Both the position numbers and the translations under genes were made by a program. A DNA stretch of 64,000 nt. Source: Symbiodinium natans. Taxonomy: Eukaryota > Sar > Dinophyceae > Suessiales > Symbiodiniaceae. This document shows, one piece after another, positions 39,301 to 50,280 of the stretch. The DNA lies in the NCBI GenBank assembly GCA_905221605.1, contig CAJNDS010002160.1, forward strand, positions 419,001 through 483,000, written 5' to 3'. Under the pieces are notes generated by a model that was given only the letters and a program-made list of their open reading frames with translations, did not search any database and was not told the DNA's origin. The first letter of the stretch is position 1, and every line of letters begins with the position of its first letter.

Positions 39301-40049
39301 TGAAACCTACGGATACTGCGTTTGCGCGATTCACAGGGCCCAGAGCTCTTCCGCCGCCTAAGCTGCCGGCAAAAGCCATGAACAGGAAGACCTGCAAAGA
39401 GCTCCGAGCCCCCGCAATTGATCAGGGGCTGATCGGGATGAGAGTTTGTGGGTAAGGGCTTCTGGCTTAGGGTTCAGGGTTTAGAGTTGGGGGTTTAGGG
39501 TTTAGGGTCTAGGGTCTAGGGACTAGGGTCGAGGGTAGGGTTTAGGGTTTACGGTGAACCCTACATTATTTGGGTCGGGACCCTAGACCCTAAAAATTGT
39601 AGTGGTTTCGCCGGTTTCGGGACGGGTCTCCCCGACTTCGGCCTTGGGATTCGGGGGGCTGACGGCTCGGGCGAATTGAGGTAAATTTCTGGCATGTATG
39701 GTTTCAGGGTTATGACTCAAGGATGCGAGAAGGCTTGGGACTCAGAATACAGGGTGTCGGGTTGTATGAGGGTTGCAGGAAGTTTGCTTTGCATTTCAGT
39801 CAGGGTAGCATCCCGGGTTGGGCTTCTTATGGGGCAAAAAAGTGGGACGAGAGCTGATCTAGCAGCCTTACGGCCTTTCGCGGTCTAAATAACATAGGCT
39901 TTGGGGGGGGGAGGTTTAGCATTTTGGTAGGGCTTACACAGGGTTTAGGTTCGGAAGAGGGCTTAACGTGTCTGTAGGATTTGCCACTGACATTTCGGGA
40001 TTGGGGATTCGGGGTTTGGGATCAACAATTCTGCTTTGGGGTCCCTGTG

Positions 40050-40350
40050 TAGGGTTTAGGGTTTAGGGTTCAGGGTTTCGGGTTTAGGGTTTGGGCTTTG
40101 GGCTTTAGGCTTTAGGCTTTAGGCTTTAGGCTTTAGGCTTTAGGCTTTAGGCTTTAGGCTTTGGGCTTTAGGCTTTAGGCTTTAGGCTTTAGGCTTTAGG
40201 CTTTAGGCTTTAGGCTTTAGGGTTTAGGGTTTAGGGTTTAGGGTTTAGGGTTTAGGGTTTAGGGTTTAGGGTTTAGGGTTTAGGGTTGAGGGTTTAGGGT
40301 TTAGGGTTTAGGGTTTAGGGTTTAGGGTTTAGGGTTTAGGTTCTAGGGTC
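40050..40350. repeat. TTTAGGC block inside a TTTAGGG array
   Basis: About 18 TTTAGGC units (40086-40217), followed by about 18 TTTAGGG units: another homogenised variant. Confidence 0.97.
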
Positions 40351-40496
40351 TAATTAGGGTGTGTTGCTGGCGTCAAGATGCAAAAAACCGGAGCCTTAAA
40401 CCAGGAAACCCTAAATAGCCTTGAAAGACACTAGAAGGACGACACCCCCTAGGCTTTGAGTTCTCCCCCCCAAACCCGTCAACTCGGCGTCTGACC

Positions 40497-40557
40497 TCGG
40501 AAAGGTGCCAGCCGGTGACCCCCATCATTTCCAGAGGCGCCTGTCTGACCTTGCGCT
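40497..40557 (+). CDS. Possible exon, unknown product
   Basis: Plus frame SDLGKVPAGDPHHFQRRLSD then LALPRL, with GC donor GCGTCTAG^GCC. Acceptor unclear; one minus frame is open. Confidence 0.4.
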
Positions 40558-40577
40558 GCCGCGTCTAGGCCGTTACA

Positions 40578-40700
40578 GGGCTTAGGGTTTAGGGTTTAGG
40601 GTTCAAGGTTTAGGGTTTAGGGTTTAGGGTTTAGGGTTTAGGGTTTAGGGTTTAGGGTTTAGGGTTTAGGGTTTAGGGTTTAGGGTTTAGGGTTTAGGGT
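40578..40700. repeat. TTTAGGG array
   Basis: About 17 units between possible exons at 40497 (plus) and 40768 (minus). Confidence 0.95.
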
Positions 40701-40767
40701 TAGTTTAAGTATAGCGCTTCCGGAGCTTTTGCAGGGTTCATAGGGTGTATGGGGCCTCTGCGTAGGC

Positions 40768-40867
40768 CTGGCTTCAAACATGCTCGAACATTCCCAAAGA
40801 TCGGCACTTGTTCCACTCAATTCAGGGCTTAGGGTTCCCATCTGGCCTACCAGCAATTGGTCAGGGT
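40768..40867 (-). CDS. Exon, unknown product
   Basis: Acceptor GCATCCAG^AC and GC donor GAAGCCAG^GCC bound PDQLLVGQMGTLSPELSGTS then ADLWECSSMFEA: 2+96+2 bases. Ordinary coding composition, no family recognised. Confidence 0.6.
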
Positions 40868-41058
40868 CTGGATGCAAGGTAGGGTGTTGAGGGTCGCTTG
40901 TTTGGGGTTTCTTAGCCTTTGGGGGGCGTAGTGGCTTGGGCTGACAGGCTTCGAGGCTGAGAGCCTCTCAGCCTAGGCTTAGGGTTTAGGAATAGGGTTT
41001 GGGGTTTGGGGGTTAGGGTTTAGCGGTTAGGATCTAGGGTTTAGGGTTTAGGGTTTAA

Positions 41059-41180
41059 GAGAACTAAGGTCGAGGCAGCACTGTGGAGGATCGGGGCCAC
41101 AGCTATCCCTTCCACAGAAAGAGAACCTGTCGCGCTACAGCGGGCTTGGGGTGAATCAAGCTGCAGGAACTATGGGCCAT
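41059..41180 (+). CDS. Possible terminal exon
   Basis: Plus frame TKVEAALWRIGATAIPSTER, then EPVALQRAWGESSCRNYGP and a stop. It directly follows TTTAGGG repeats (41035-41057), as if spliced from them (TTTAAG^AG). Confidence 0.45.
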
Positions 41181-41876
41181 GATGGCCATGATGTACGTAT
41201 ACTGGGGGTTTCGAAAGCAATGGTACCGTTGCTTTTTGTTCTCCCTTGAGAGGAGGGGGCGGGGGGGGGGGGGGGGGGTGCCCACATTAATGTGCAATAT
41301 GTCGTGTAACATCGCATAACATCCGACAGTTCTAGTAGCAAGAACAATGCCAACCATAGCTCGATCTGGCAGGGAGGTTGTCAGGGTACATCCAAAACCC
41401 ATTAGCTCCTGAATAGCCTAAATATAGAATGGATTTGCTTGTTGAAGTCCAGAGGGAACAATGTGAGAATATGAAGCATGACCTCGCCTGCCACGGCTCT
41501 GTCAGCAACCTGGCAGGTTTCGGCGCAACTCCAGCGCTTGCTCACACGAAAGCACAAGTTGCCGCACCAGTGTCGTTCGCTTCACGTTTCGGGGCGTCGA
41601 CTTTGAGTTTCCGCATCCTTCTGACAGTAAAGGCACGTCTTCGTGCTGGCGATCCTCGCGTGGCGAAGACAGACTTTGTGCTTTTCGGGCCCGACAAGTG
41701 CTCAAAAGCCCCCCCCTTCAAGCAGCTCTCTGTTGCAACACAGTGTAGGCCCTCATGACCCCGAACCCGAAAACTTTCTTCATAGAGCTTCTAGGGTTGC
41801 CTGTGACGACTGCAAGGCATCGGCCACATCCCGACGGAAACCGGGGGAGCGGAAGGACGTCCTTGGCGGGGCAGAG

Positions 41877-42045
41877 GCACTGGTTGGGGTTCAAAGGTTG
41901 GGATGTGGTGATGGAGCACGACCCGTCTGACTATCTTCACCCTTTGGAGCTCACGTTGTCACCCACATCTGGCCAGGTGAATGCCTTCGACACAGAGCAC
42001 AACCCCAACCACTTGCTGAGCTTCATCTGTTTTGCCTGGCAGGGT
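41877..42045 (+). CDS. Possible exon, unknown product
   Basis: Plus frame WDVVMEHDPSDYLHPLELTL then SGQVNAFDTEHNPNHLLSFI. Acceptor TTCAAAG^G is possible; a GT donor CTGGCCAG^GTGAAT may end it early. Confidence 0.3.
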
Positions 42046-42627
42046 GGAGGGTTCAGGGCTTGGGGACCCTAAACCGCAACTCTGCTTCAGACAACAGGGC
42101 CACGTCTCAAAAACACGCGCCCCCCGCAATGGAAAAACGGATCCATGCCTGAAGCGTTGTAGAGATCCCTGTGGCAGAGAAGCCCAGAAGCCCATCTTAC
42201 GTCAACACTTTAACAAGTCGAAGGCCCAACTCAAGCTCCCCTCTCAAGGCTCCAAAAAGAACTTGAAACCCAAACCCCCCAGCAGCCGCTGCAAGAGAGG
42301 ACCCTGGGCACCGTGCTGCAGCTTTTCCATGTCCAGGCCCTTCCTGGAAAAGGGCGTGCTGGGGTTGGGCCTTGGGAGGTGTGGCCACCGCTCACAAACT
42401 TGCAACTCAACGCATGGACCTCTATGAACCCGAAGCCTTCGACAAGATCAGGCCCATCAACTAGTTCGGACCTAGCCCTACTCGACACTGGAAAACCATG
42501 GAAAAGCCCAAACCTCAAAGTCTCTAAACCCGACGCTGAGCCTACAAGCTCCTAAACCCCTGTGTCTACAGACCCCACGCGCCCTACAAGCCGTGAAACC
42601 CTAAACCCTAAACCCTAAAGCCCCAAG

Positions 42628-42713
42628 CCGCGACTCACCGAAGCTGCCGAGCTTCTGCGAGGCCAGCGTCGAGTGGACCATGACGGCCCTGAGAAGGCGG
42701 AACTTCAAGAGGG
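42628..42713 (+). CDS. Helical exon ending at a telomeric insertion
   Basis: Plus frame PRLTEAAELLRGQRRVDHDG then PEKAELQEG. The 3' end lies in the first copy of an 18-bp duplication that flanks a TTTAGGG block; GAGG^GTTTAG could be a GT donor made by the insertion. No family recognised. Confidence 0.55.
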
Positions 42714-42895
42714 TTTAGGGTTTTGGGTTTTGGGTTTTGGGTTTAGGGTTTAGGGTTTAGGGTTTAGGGTTTAGGGTTTAGGGTTTAGGGTTTAGGGTTT
42801 AGGGTTTAGGGTTTAGGGTTTAGGGTTTAGGGTTTAGTTTAGGGTTTAGGGTTTAGGGTTTAGGGTTTAGGGTTTAGGGCGGAACTTCAAGAGGG
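42696..42895. mobile_element. TTTAGGG block inserted with 18-bp direct repeats
   Basis: GGCGGAACTTCAAGAGGG stands at 42696-42713 and again at 42878-42895; all 164 bases between are TTTAGGG repeats with a few TTTTGGG. It matches the 18-bp duplication around the block at 19210-19309. Confidence 0.9.
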
Positions 42896-43167
42896 GAATT
42901 CTGCGAAGCACACTTGAAGCAAGGGGGGTATAAGGGGCGTATGAGGGGGGGGGTATTGGGGGGGGGGGATAAGGAGTTGCGGCAACATCCCAACACAGAA
43001 AGGAGTGGGGCAAATCATCTAACACACGGGACGAGCCACGCGAAGCACCCCAAGGATGAACTTCGATGTCAAATACACGGGGGGCTTACTTGCTCGATTT
43101 CCTCTTCTGCACGCTCCCTCCACTTCAAGCTCAACCCTACAGGAAGCAAGACCTGCAGACCGCTTAG

Positions 43168-43240
43168 GGTTTAGGTTTTAGGGTTTAGGGTTTAGGGTTC
43201 AGGGTTCAGGGTTCAGGGTTTAGGGTTTAGGGTTTAGGTG
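43168..43240. repeat. TTTAGGG / TTCAGGG array
   Basis: About ten units with three TTCAGGG. Confidence 0.9.
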
Positions 43241-43355
43241 TTTAGGGCCGCCGGTCCAGGCGAGGGCCGAGCGGGGGGCCGAGGGGGTTGGGTTTAGGGT
43301 TTACGGGGCTACGGGTTCGGGGTTTAGACCTTTTGGGTTTAGGCTAGGGGAGCCT

Positions 43356-43490
43356 AAACCTCAATGTCCCACCGATATGCAGCCGGAAGGGCCCGGGAAG
43401 GGGTGAGAGGTCCAGATCCCGGACCTCGATCCACGTTGGAACTGAGAAGAACGTGATGTATGCCGTGGGTGAAGCAGCGCAGAAATCCTA
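43356..43490 (+). CDS. Possible exon, unknown product
   Basis: Plus frame RGERSRSRTSIHVGTEKNVM then YAVGEAAQKS and a stop. Minus is also open (THGIHHVLLSSNVDRG), so strand is provisional. Confidence 0.35.
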
Positions 43491-43499
43491 AGCCTCATC

Positions 43500-45080
43500 T
43501 GGACAAAGACGCTGAGATGTTAAATGAAGCCGAGGCAAGCAAGCTAGCTGAGTCCAGGACCTCCACCTTGCGACCTGGCTGCTAGGGCTCGAAGTTCCCC
43601 CCAAAGCTTCTTAGGCTTCCGTGAGGTTTCGATGTCAAATTTAATAATTAGGGTGCAAGGTTCGGAGCGGAGAAGTCTCTTAAACAGGCATCCTCATACA
43701 CCCCAAGCTATAAACCTCCAACCCCTGTAGCCTAGTACCAACACACTCTCTACTAGACCCTGAACTTCGAAGCCTCAATTCACCAAGAGGCATTCTTCTA
43801 GCCAGTAGGCCTTGAAACTCAACAAAACCCATCACCTGGCCTCACCCCTAGGAGCCAAAGACTCCAACAGCACTCCAAAGGGCCGAGAATGTGCACAGGA
43901 CCGGGGCGGAAGCACCATTCGGAACACTGCGACATGCAGATCCCCGCAAGATTCACACAGCAAACCCCTCCAAGGGCCCGACAGGCAGGAAAGTGCGCTT
44001 CTGTGGGACGTCAAATCTTGGTTTGGTTTTTCGCGCAGAAACATCGTCACGCCGCGCGCAGGCGTCCCTACATGTGAGTGTGTGCGATTTATGCCCCAAA
44101 ACGGGCACTGCGCCTAGGCAAGAACCAGGCGCCCGGCCACGGGCATTGCATGACCACCTCAACCTTTTCTTTGTTGACATACATATCAAGATAGTGTGTA
44201 CATATGCATACATCTGTATAGATGTATAGATGTATGTATATTACGGATATCAGCTTGTACGTAAATGCATATGTAGAAATATGTATCACAAACATGTACA
44301 ATATGCATGATGTGTATGATATTCATGATATGTGTAATGTGTGCAATGTGTATAGTATGTAAAATATGTATAGTATGTAAATAAATGTATAATGCGTATA
44401 ATATGTACAATGTGTACAATATGTATAAAATGTACAATATGTATAACATGTACAATCTGTAGAATATGCATAATCTGCACAATATGGATACAAGATGTGC
44501 AATATGTGCAAGATACACATATATATATATATATATAATATTACTTATGTAGCGTTGGTGTTGCATTGTGGTGCTTGTAGGAAGGGACCGAAACCTAAGC
44601 CTTGCGAGTCCAGCCTCTTTCAAGGCCAGCACGCCAGGCAATCGCGGATCGCAGGCCTTTGCAGTAGCATCCGGGGGGCCGCTCTGAACCCTAAACTCCC
44701 TAAAGCTCTATACACTCTAAACCCCCCAAAACTCCCTACACTATCCTAAACTCCCGAAGCCCTAAACCCCAAATCAGAAGCCAAAAACCCCAAGGAAACC
44801 TCAAGTTGGAAGCTTGGATTGAGAATGGGCTTCGCGAGCTCAAAGGGTTCTGGGCGCCCTAAGCTCCTCTACTACCCCCCCCCCCCTCCCCCAAAGAAAG
44901 ACCCCCAATCAAGGCTTCATTAAGGGACCCTCGCTGCCGCAAGATGACGCCCCAACCAAGGCTTTATTGAGGGATGCGTCTTTTGGGCCTCATGTTTAGG
45001 GAGGGGCAGTAAATTAGAGCCGTCAAGGCGAGTTCAGGGTGGAGTTCGGGCTTTGGGATCTTGGGTTTGGTACTTGCAAA
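43500..45080. other. Unassigned; large TATGTA microsatellite
   Basis: (TATGTA/TGTATAA)n occupies about 44165-44545 and yields Tyr/Ile/His-rich artefact frames. CAACCAAGGCTTTATT-like direct repeats lie at 44905 and 44952. Nothing else supported. Confidence 0.5.
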
Positions 45081-45095
45081 TTCAGAGCAGGGCAC

Positions 45096-45158
45096 CTTCC
45101 ACGACCTCGTGCTGCTCCTCCGGGGATGACTTCCTGAAGCGACACTTTTCCCGGATCC
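45096..45158 (-). CDS. Exon whose acceptor is a telomeric heptamer
   Basis: Minus frame IREKCRFRKSSPEEQHEVVE: exactly 20 codons between acceptor GTAGGTTTAG^GG and GT donor GTGGAAG^GTGCC. The 3' splice site is the heptamer TTTAGGG itself. Confidence 0.65.
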
Positions 45159-45342
45159 CTAAACCTACCCTGCAAGCAAAGTTTGCCCTAAAGCCTTGAC
45201 CGTACCTCCCGATCTACGTAGTAACTATCCCAAACCTACCATCAAAACCATACAAGTAGCAACCATCCCAAACCTACCTTGAAAACCTTGCAAGCCCCCC
45301 AAACTGGCTGGGCGGGTGCACGTGAGCTGCCGGTAGTCTAAG

Positions 45343-45412
45343 CCATTGATCTCGAGGACGAGACCAGCCTGACCGCATGGAAGGAGGAAGTGCGACAGCG
45401 CTTGGGCTCAGG
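45343..45412 (+). CDS. Possible exon, unknown product
   Basis: Plus frame IDLEDETSLTAWKEEVRQRL then GS, after GTCTAAG^CC. A minus reading (VGHPEPKRCRTSSFHAV) is open too. Confidence 0.45.
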
Positions 45413-45424
45413 GTGGCCCACTTC

Positions 45425-46195
45425 AGGGTTTAGGGTTTAGGGTTTGGGGTTTGGGGTTTGGGGTTTGGGGTTTGGGGTTTGGGGTTTAGGGTTTAGGGTT
45501 TAGGGTTTAGGGTTTAGGGTTTAGGGTTTAGGTTTTAGGGTTTAGGGTTTAGGGTTTAGGGTTTAGGGTTTAGGGGACTTTAGGGTTTAGGGTTTAGGGT
45601 TAGGGTTTGGGGGTTGGGGTTTAGGGGTTAGGGTTTAGGGGTTTTAGGGTTTAGGTTTAGGGGGTTTAGGGTTTAGGTTAGGCTTAGGGTTTAGGGGGTT
45701 TAGGGTTTCGGGTTTAGGGTTTCTTAGGGTTTAGGGTTTAGGGTTTAGGGTTTAGGTTTCGGGTTTAGGGTTTAGGGTTTAGGGTTTAGGGTTTAGGGTT
45801 TAGGGTTTAGGGTTTAGGGTTTAGGGTTTAGGGTTTAGGGTTTAGGGTTTAGGGTTTAGGGTTTAGGGTTTAGGGTTTAGGGTTTAGGGTTTAGGGTTTA
45901 GGGTTTAGGGTTTAGGGTTAGGGTTTAGGGTTTAGGGTTTAGGATTTAGGGTTTAGGGTTTAGACTTTAGGGTTTAGAGTTTAGGGTTTCGGGTTTAGGG
46001 TTTCGGGGTTGGGGTTTAGGGTTTAGGGTTTAGGGTTTAGGGTTTAGGGTTTAGGGTTTAGGGTTTAGGGTTTGGGGTTTGGGGTTTGGGGATTGGGGTT
46101 TGGGGTTTGGGGTTTGGGGTTTGGGGTTTGGGGTTTAGGGTTTAGGGTTTAGGGTTTAGGGTTTGGGGTTTAGGGTTTAGGGTTTAGGGTTTAGT
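45425..46195. repeat. Longest TTTAGGG array, about 770 bp
   Basis: Over 100 units, with TTTGGGG blocks near both ends (45443-45487, 46070-46135) and irregular units at 45580-45760. Unique sequence on both sides shows it is interstitial. Confidence 0.98.
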
Positions 46196-46421
46196 GTCAT
46201 ACTTGAACCAATCAGGGTTTAGGCCGTGGGGTTTAGGGTTTAGGATTTAGGGTTTAGGCTGCTCCAACAGGGGAGTGTTTGAACAGTTCAGGGTTCTGTC
46301 GAGGCATAAGCTTGCTTGGCTGTTCGGGAGGGCCTGGGACCTTTCGACAATCTTGGCCGGGTGCTATCGCGGTTAGGGCTCTAGGGCTCAGGGCCTGTGT
46401 CCTTCAGGCGTGATTTCCGGC

Positions 46422-46589
46422 CTTTGGCTGCCCGGACGCCCTTTTTGACACAGGGTGGGCGGGCTGGGCACGCGCCGGAGCGTACAGGTGGTACACTTGA
46501 CGAGGCCCGGCGGTGCCCGGCAACTCGGTCAGTAGTCTGTGCTCGTCTGGGACAAATGAAGGCATGGGAATACAACAGTGAGCACACGA
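46422..46589 (-). CDS. Exon, Cys- and Pro-containing, unknown product
   Basis: Fifty-six codons, phase 0 to 0, between acceptor TGAACAG^TCG and GC donor AGCCAAAG^GCC. SCAHCCIPMPSFVPDEHRLL, then GPRQVYHLYAPARAQPAHPV. A plus frame is also open but less protein-like. Confidence 0.55.
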
Positions 46590-46922
46590 CTGTTCAGTGG
46601 GGCTTCTAGGGAAATGAATCGCCAGGAATGAGGGGATGCCGAACAGTGCGAGGCCCCTATAGCTTGATACTCCCCTAAAAGCTTCCGATACGAGCCCTCC
46701 CGCAATCTGCACGCTTCTTCGCAAGAACCCTAATCTGCGCATCCCTTGATCCCCTCGTTCCGGGTGCAGAGGAGGCTGCTTCAGAGACGCGCCTCTGCTT
46801 TGGAAAGGACGAAGGGTAACGATGTTGGTATTGGCAATAGGGGGGTCACGCTAGTTTTGCTGTCGTGTGGATCCCCGAGTCGTCTGTGAAGGCTACGATG
46901 GTTCTAATGTTTGGATGCTAAG

Positions 46923-47059
46923 TGGAGGCAGCAGCCAAGAGTGTGTTGGGACGACGCATGGTAGCAGTCGAAGATCTCTGCACCCCCTACACTGGCTCTA
47001 CTCCTCCAGATGTCTTGAAGTACACCTTATCAGCGTCGCGAGCTTGCAAGCTGCATTAA
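46923..47059 (+). CDS. Possible terminal exon
   Basis: Plus frame EAAAKSVLGRRMVAVEDLCT, then GSTPPDVLKYTLSASRACKL, ending with TAA, after acceptor GGATGCTAAG^TG. Two other plus frames are partly open, hence moderate confidence. Confidence 0.45.
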
Positions 47060-47130
47060 CTACCACCACACACCCTAAACCCTAAACCCGAAACCCTAAA
47101 CCCTAAACCCAACCTTTTAAACGGGGCAGC

Positions 47131-47220
47131 CTGTGCTCCTTTTAGGGGCCGGAGCTGCGCTCAGCAGAAGGCTGGCGTATGGGGACACTGATCTGGGGAT
47201 TGATCCAAATTCTGGCTCCA
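47131..47220 (-). CDS. Exon, unknown product
   Basis: Acceptor CAATGTAG^TG and GC donor GAGCACAG^GCT bound EPEFGSIPRSVSPYASLLLS then AAPAPKRST: 29 codons, phase 1 to 1. CCCTAAA (47073-47110) is downstream and CTTAGGG/TTTAGGG (47245-47335) upstream. Confidence 0.5.
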
Positions 47221-47426
47221 CTACATTGAGTTTTTGTTGTTAAGGTTTAGGGTTTAGGGTTTAGGGCTTAGGGCTTGGGGCTTAGGGCTTAGGGCTTAGG
47301 GCTTAGAGCTTAGGGCTTAGGGCTTCGGGTTCAGGGTTTGGACCTCTATGCTGGTATCTTCAAAGTCATTACAGCCAAGCGTACAGGGCCAAAAAAAGGG
47401 GCCCAGAACTTAGATCAACCCCCATT

Positions 47427-49372
47427 TCACGGTCTCGCTACCGCATCGCACTGGTGCCCCCAAAGAAGATCGACGACCTCCTGGTGGGAACGAGCTTCAG
47501 CCTCATGCAAAGGAGTGCCACCCTGGCCTTAGCTGAACACACCGGGGTGTAGGGTTTAGGGCTCGGGGGTTTAGGGGTTTCGGGTCTCAGGAGCATGGAG
47601 GTGGTGGCTCAACAGGAAACTCGGCAGACTCTTCAGCAAATTCCTCCAGCAAACTGAGCGCGTGGCTGTCCAGTCGCTTCATGTCGGCCCCAGCATCCAG
47701 GAGAGCCTTCACGAGGGGAGCTCGGCCCAGGCGCGCAGCGATGTGGGCCACGCTACTGCCCTTTCCGTCCAACATGTGCATGTCAGCACCTGCGGTCAGG
47801 AGCTGACGGACAGGCTCCTCATGGTCTGACCAAACTGCCGTGAACAGGGCCGTCTCACCATCATCGTTGCAGCGATCTGGGTCTGCGCGTGACTCAATCA
47901 AGCATCCAACAATGCCTACATCGCCCTGGGTTGCTGCTGCATGAAGGGGAGTGTTGTTGGACTTGTCTGCAAGGTCTGTATCCGCTCTGCACTCAATCAG
48001 AAATCGGACAACCTCGGAGAATCCAAGCCAGATCGCAGACAGAAGTGGGGTGTCACCAGTGGAGTCTGCCTTATTCACGTCAGGTCCGGCGTTTGCCTCA
48101 ACCAAGAACCGCACCATCGGCAGATGTCCCTGGGCAGCTGCTGCATGTAGGGGCGTCATGCCATCGAAACTCGTCTTTCGCACATCTGCCTGTACCTCGA
48201 CAAGGCAGCGTGCTATGTCCACGTGCTGCGAGTGGATGGCAGCCAGCAGCGGGGCTTCATGCTGCTGGCCCTGATCCACCTCATCAAGGTCAACTCTCTG
48301 TGTGGCAATTACTTTCTTCCCCTTCTTCATGATGCTCTTGCACCTCGAGCCCCGAAACCTCCTAAACCCTTCTAGTGAGCCTTTAAAGATCTCCGCGCCT
48401 GCGCGCGCTTCTCCACTAGCAGGCGGACCATACGGGCGCTGCCACGTAGGACAGCGGCCAGAAGGGGCGTTCCCTGGGCCGCGTCGGCCTCGCTACGACG
48501 TAATTTCTAGACATCTAGAACTTATTGAGTCATAAGAGTGTGTCGTGGGATCCGTTGAAATAAAAATTGTAAGAACCGTCCCACGCCCCTACATTGCTTA
48601 ATCATACATGAGACCGTGAAGGACAGGCCTTGTTGGGGTCCGCCTGGGCCTCGAGGAGGGCAGCCACGTCTTCGACGTGGCCCCAGCGGGCCGCTGCTCG
48701 CAAGGGGGTGACCCCTTGGCTGTTGGGCCGGTCCATGTCAGCGGAGGCCTTGAGCAGGAGGCGAAGCACCTCAGTGTTGTATCCACTGCCACCACTGACG
48801 GCTGCATGCATGGGAGTGTTCCCGAGCCAGTCCGGCTGGTCAGTGTTGGCGCCGGCATCCACCAAGAAGTGCACAACTTCGAAGTGTCCGCGGGCAAGGT
48901 CATAGGCAGCAATTGCCTCGTACAGGGCGGTACGACCGTTCCGACCAGTCGAGTTTATGTCTGCAAGTGCTCGATGTAGTAGCTTCACGATCTCGTGGTT
49001 TCCTTTGCGGCTGGCTTCAACTAACATGGGTGTGCCATCCGGATAGGTGCAGGCGGCATCATGGGGCTTTTGCAGAATCTTCTCAACCTTGCAGATGTCT
49101 TCCCTACGGACGGCAGCCAACAAATCACGTTCGCAATGAGTCACCAAGGGTAGGGTCACTAGCTGGATTTCTTGTGGCTTCCCGAGCTCCTGCCAGGACT
49201 GCTGGTCCGCGAGGATAGTCCCTGAGCTCACCAACTTGATGCCAAAGCTAGAAAAGTTGAGAATCTTGGACAAGCGCTCCGTCACCTCCCCAACTAAAGA
49301 GCTTGAACCGGAGAACGTGTCTGGATGAAGCTCCACCACCACATCACCTGCCATGTTGATGAACTTCAGCAT
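47427..49372 (-). CDS. Ubiquitin-like domain plus ankyrin-repeat protein, four exons
   Basis: Exons 49372-48629, 48506-48399, 48336-47667 and 47527-47427 total 1,623 bases, a 540-residue frame. Exon 1: ubiquitin-like domain (MLKFINMAGDVVVELHP to QEIQLVTLP), then five ankyrin repeats (TPMLVEASRKGNHEIVKLLH-type). Exon 2: one repeat (GTPLLAAVLRGSARMVRLLV). Exon 3: a linker and six repeats. Exon 4 completes the last (RLDS + QGGTPLHEAEARSHQEVVDL) and ends at TGA. All three modelled introns use GC donors (AAG^GCCTGT, CAG^GCGCGG, GACA^GCCACG) and are 122, 62 and 138-139 bp. The third contains TTTAGGG-like sequence. Probably a protein-binding scaffold. Junction 1-2 is least certain because it lengthens one repeat. 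Start at 49372 is the first ATG of the domain. Confidence 0.85.
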
Positions 49373-49449
49373 GCCGACCAAGCGGCCACGGCAGGAAACG
49401 AAAAGAGTCCCATGAGGTAGCGCAGGGAAGATAACGTGCTACACACCTG

Positions 49450-49617
49450 AGCTAAGAACATGGCAGCGAGAAGCATGGCGAGCAATGGCAAAGACCCTGG
49501 TTGCACGATGTTGCTTCCCGGTATGAGGGCTATCAGAGAATCAGTCCTAAGTTTGGGAAGGCCATGACGTGTAGACAACACCCAATAGGTCTTGTTCAAG
49601 CACCTAGGAACCATGGA
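49450..49617 (-). CDS. Possible upstream exon with membrane segment
   Basis: Minus frame MVPRCLNKTYWVLSTRHGLP, then LPLLAMLLAAMFLAQ, ending at a GT donor TTAGCTCAG^GTGTGT. It lies just 5' of the ankyrin gene; it could be a 5' exon of that gene or unrelated. Confidence 0.35.
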
Positions 49618-49883
49618 TCAAGCAGCAGCGCCAGCAACGGCAAGAACCACTAAACACACACATGCCTTCGTGAAACTGCGCTCAACAATCGGAAATTGTG
49701 AACTTGGGCTCTCGCACTTTCTGCAGGGCTCTCAACCCCAGGAGCTACTTCAAACATGCCACAACTCAAGCCGGTAAGGCCTTAAAACCCTAGGCCCGAA
49801 CCCCTGAACCAGCGAGACTACCTGAACCCTGACCCTAAACCCTAAACCCTAAACCCTAAACCCCAAACTCTACCAAACCCAAC

Positions 49884-49946
49884 CTTGCCCCGGCCTGGTG
49901 CGCGGGCCCCCTTGGAGCCGGAAGGCTGCCAGCAGCCCCTGTGCTT
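49884..49946 (-). CDS. Short exon, unknown product
   Basis: Minus frame AQGLLAAFRLQGGPRTRPGQ, GT donor GGGCAAG^GTTGG, acceptor CCAAGAG^AA. It sits between CCCTAAA (49825-49865) and TTTAGGG (49955 on) arrays. Confidence 0.5.
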
Positions 49947-49954
49947 CTCTTGGT

Positions 49955-50280
49955 AGGGTTTAGGGTTTAGGGTTTAGGGTTTAGGGTTTAGGGGTTTAGG
50001 GGGTTTAGGGGGTTTAGGGGGTTTAGGGGGTTTAGGGGGTTTAGGGGGTTTAGGGGGTTTAGGGGGGGGGTTTAGGGGGTTTAGGGGGTTTAGGGGGTTT
50101 AGGGGGTTTAGGGGGTTTAGGGGGTTTAGGGGGTTAGGGGTTTAGGGGGTTTAGGGGGTTTAGGGGGTTTAGGGGGTTTAGGGGGTTTAGGGGGTTTAGG
50201 GGGTTTAGGGGGTTTAGGGGGTTTTAGGGGGTTCAGGGGGTTTAGGGGGTTTAGGGGGTTTAGGGGGTTTAGGGTTTCGG
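49955..50280. repeat. TTTAGGGGG nine-base array
   Basis: Five TTTAGGG units, then about 30 units of the 9-base TTTAGGGGG, an expansion of a two-G insertion variant. Confidence 0.97.

Noticed and set aside
41502-41705. Minus-strand CxxC-like stretch (CLYCQKD, WCGNLC)
   Set aside because: The frame is broken by an in-frame TGA and no intron rescues it; at best a decayed exon.
44186-44641. 151-codon Tyr/Ile/His-rich minus frame
   Set aside because: Generated by the TATGTA microsatellite.
45425-46195. Real telomere or chromosome end
   Set aside because: Unique sequence continues on both sides, and dozens of similar blocks lie in both orientations.
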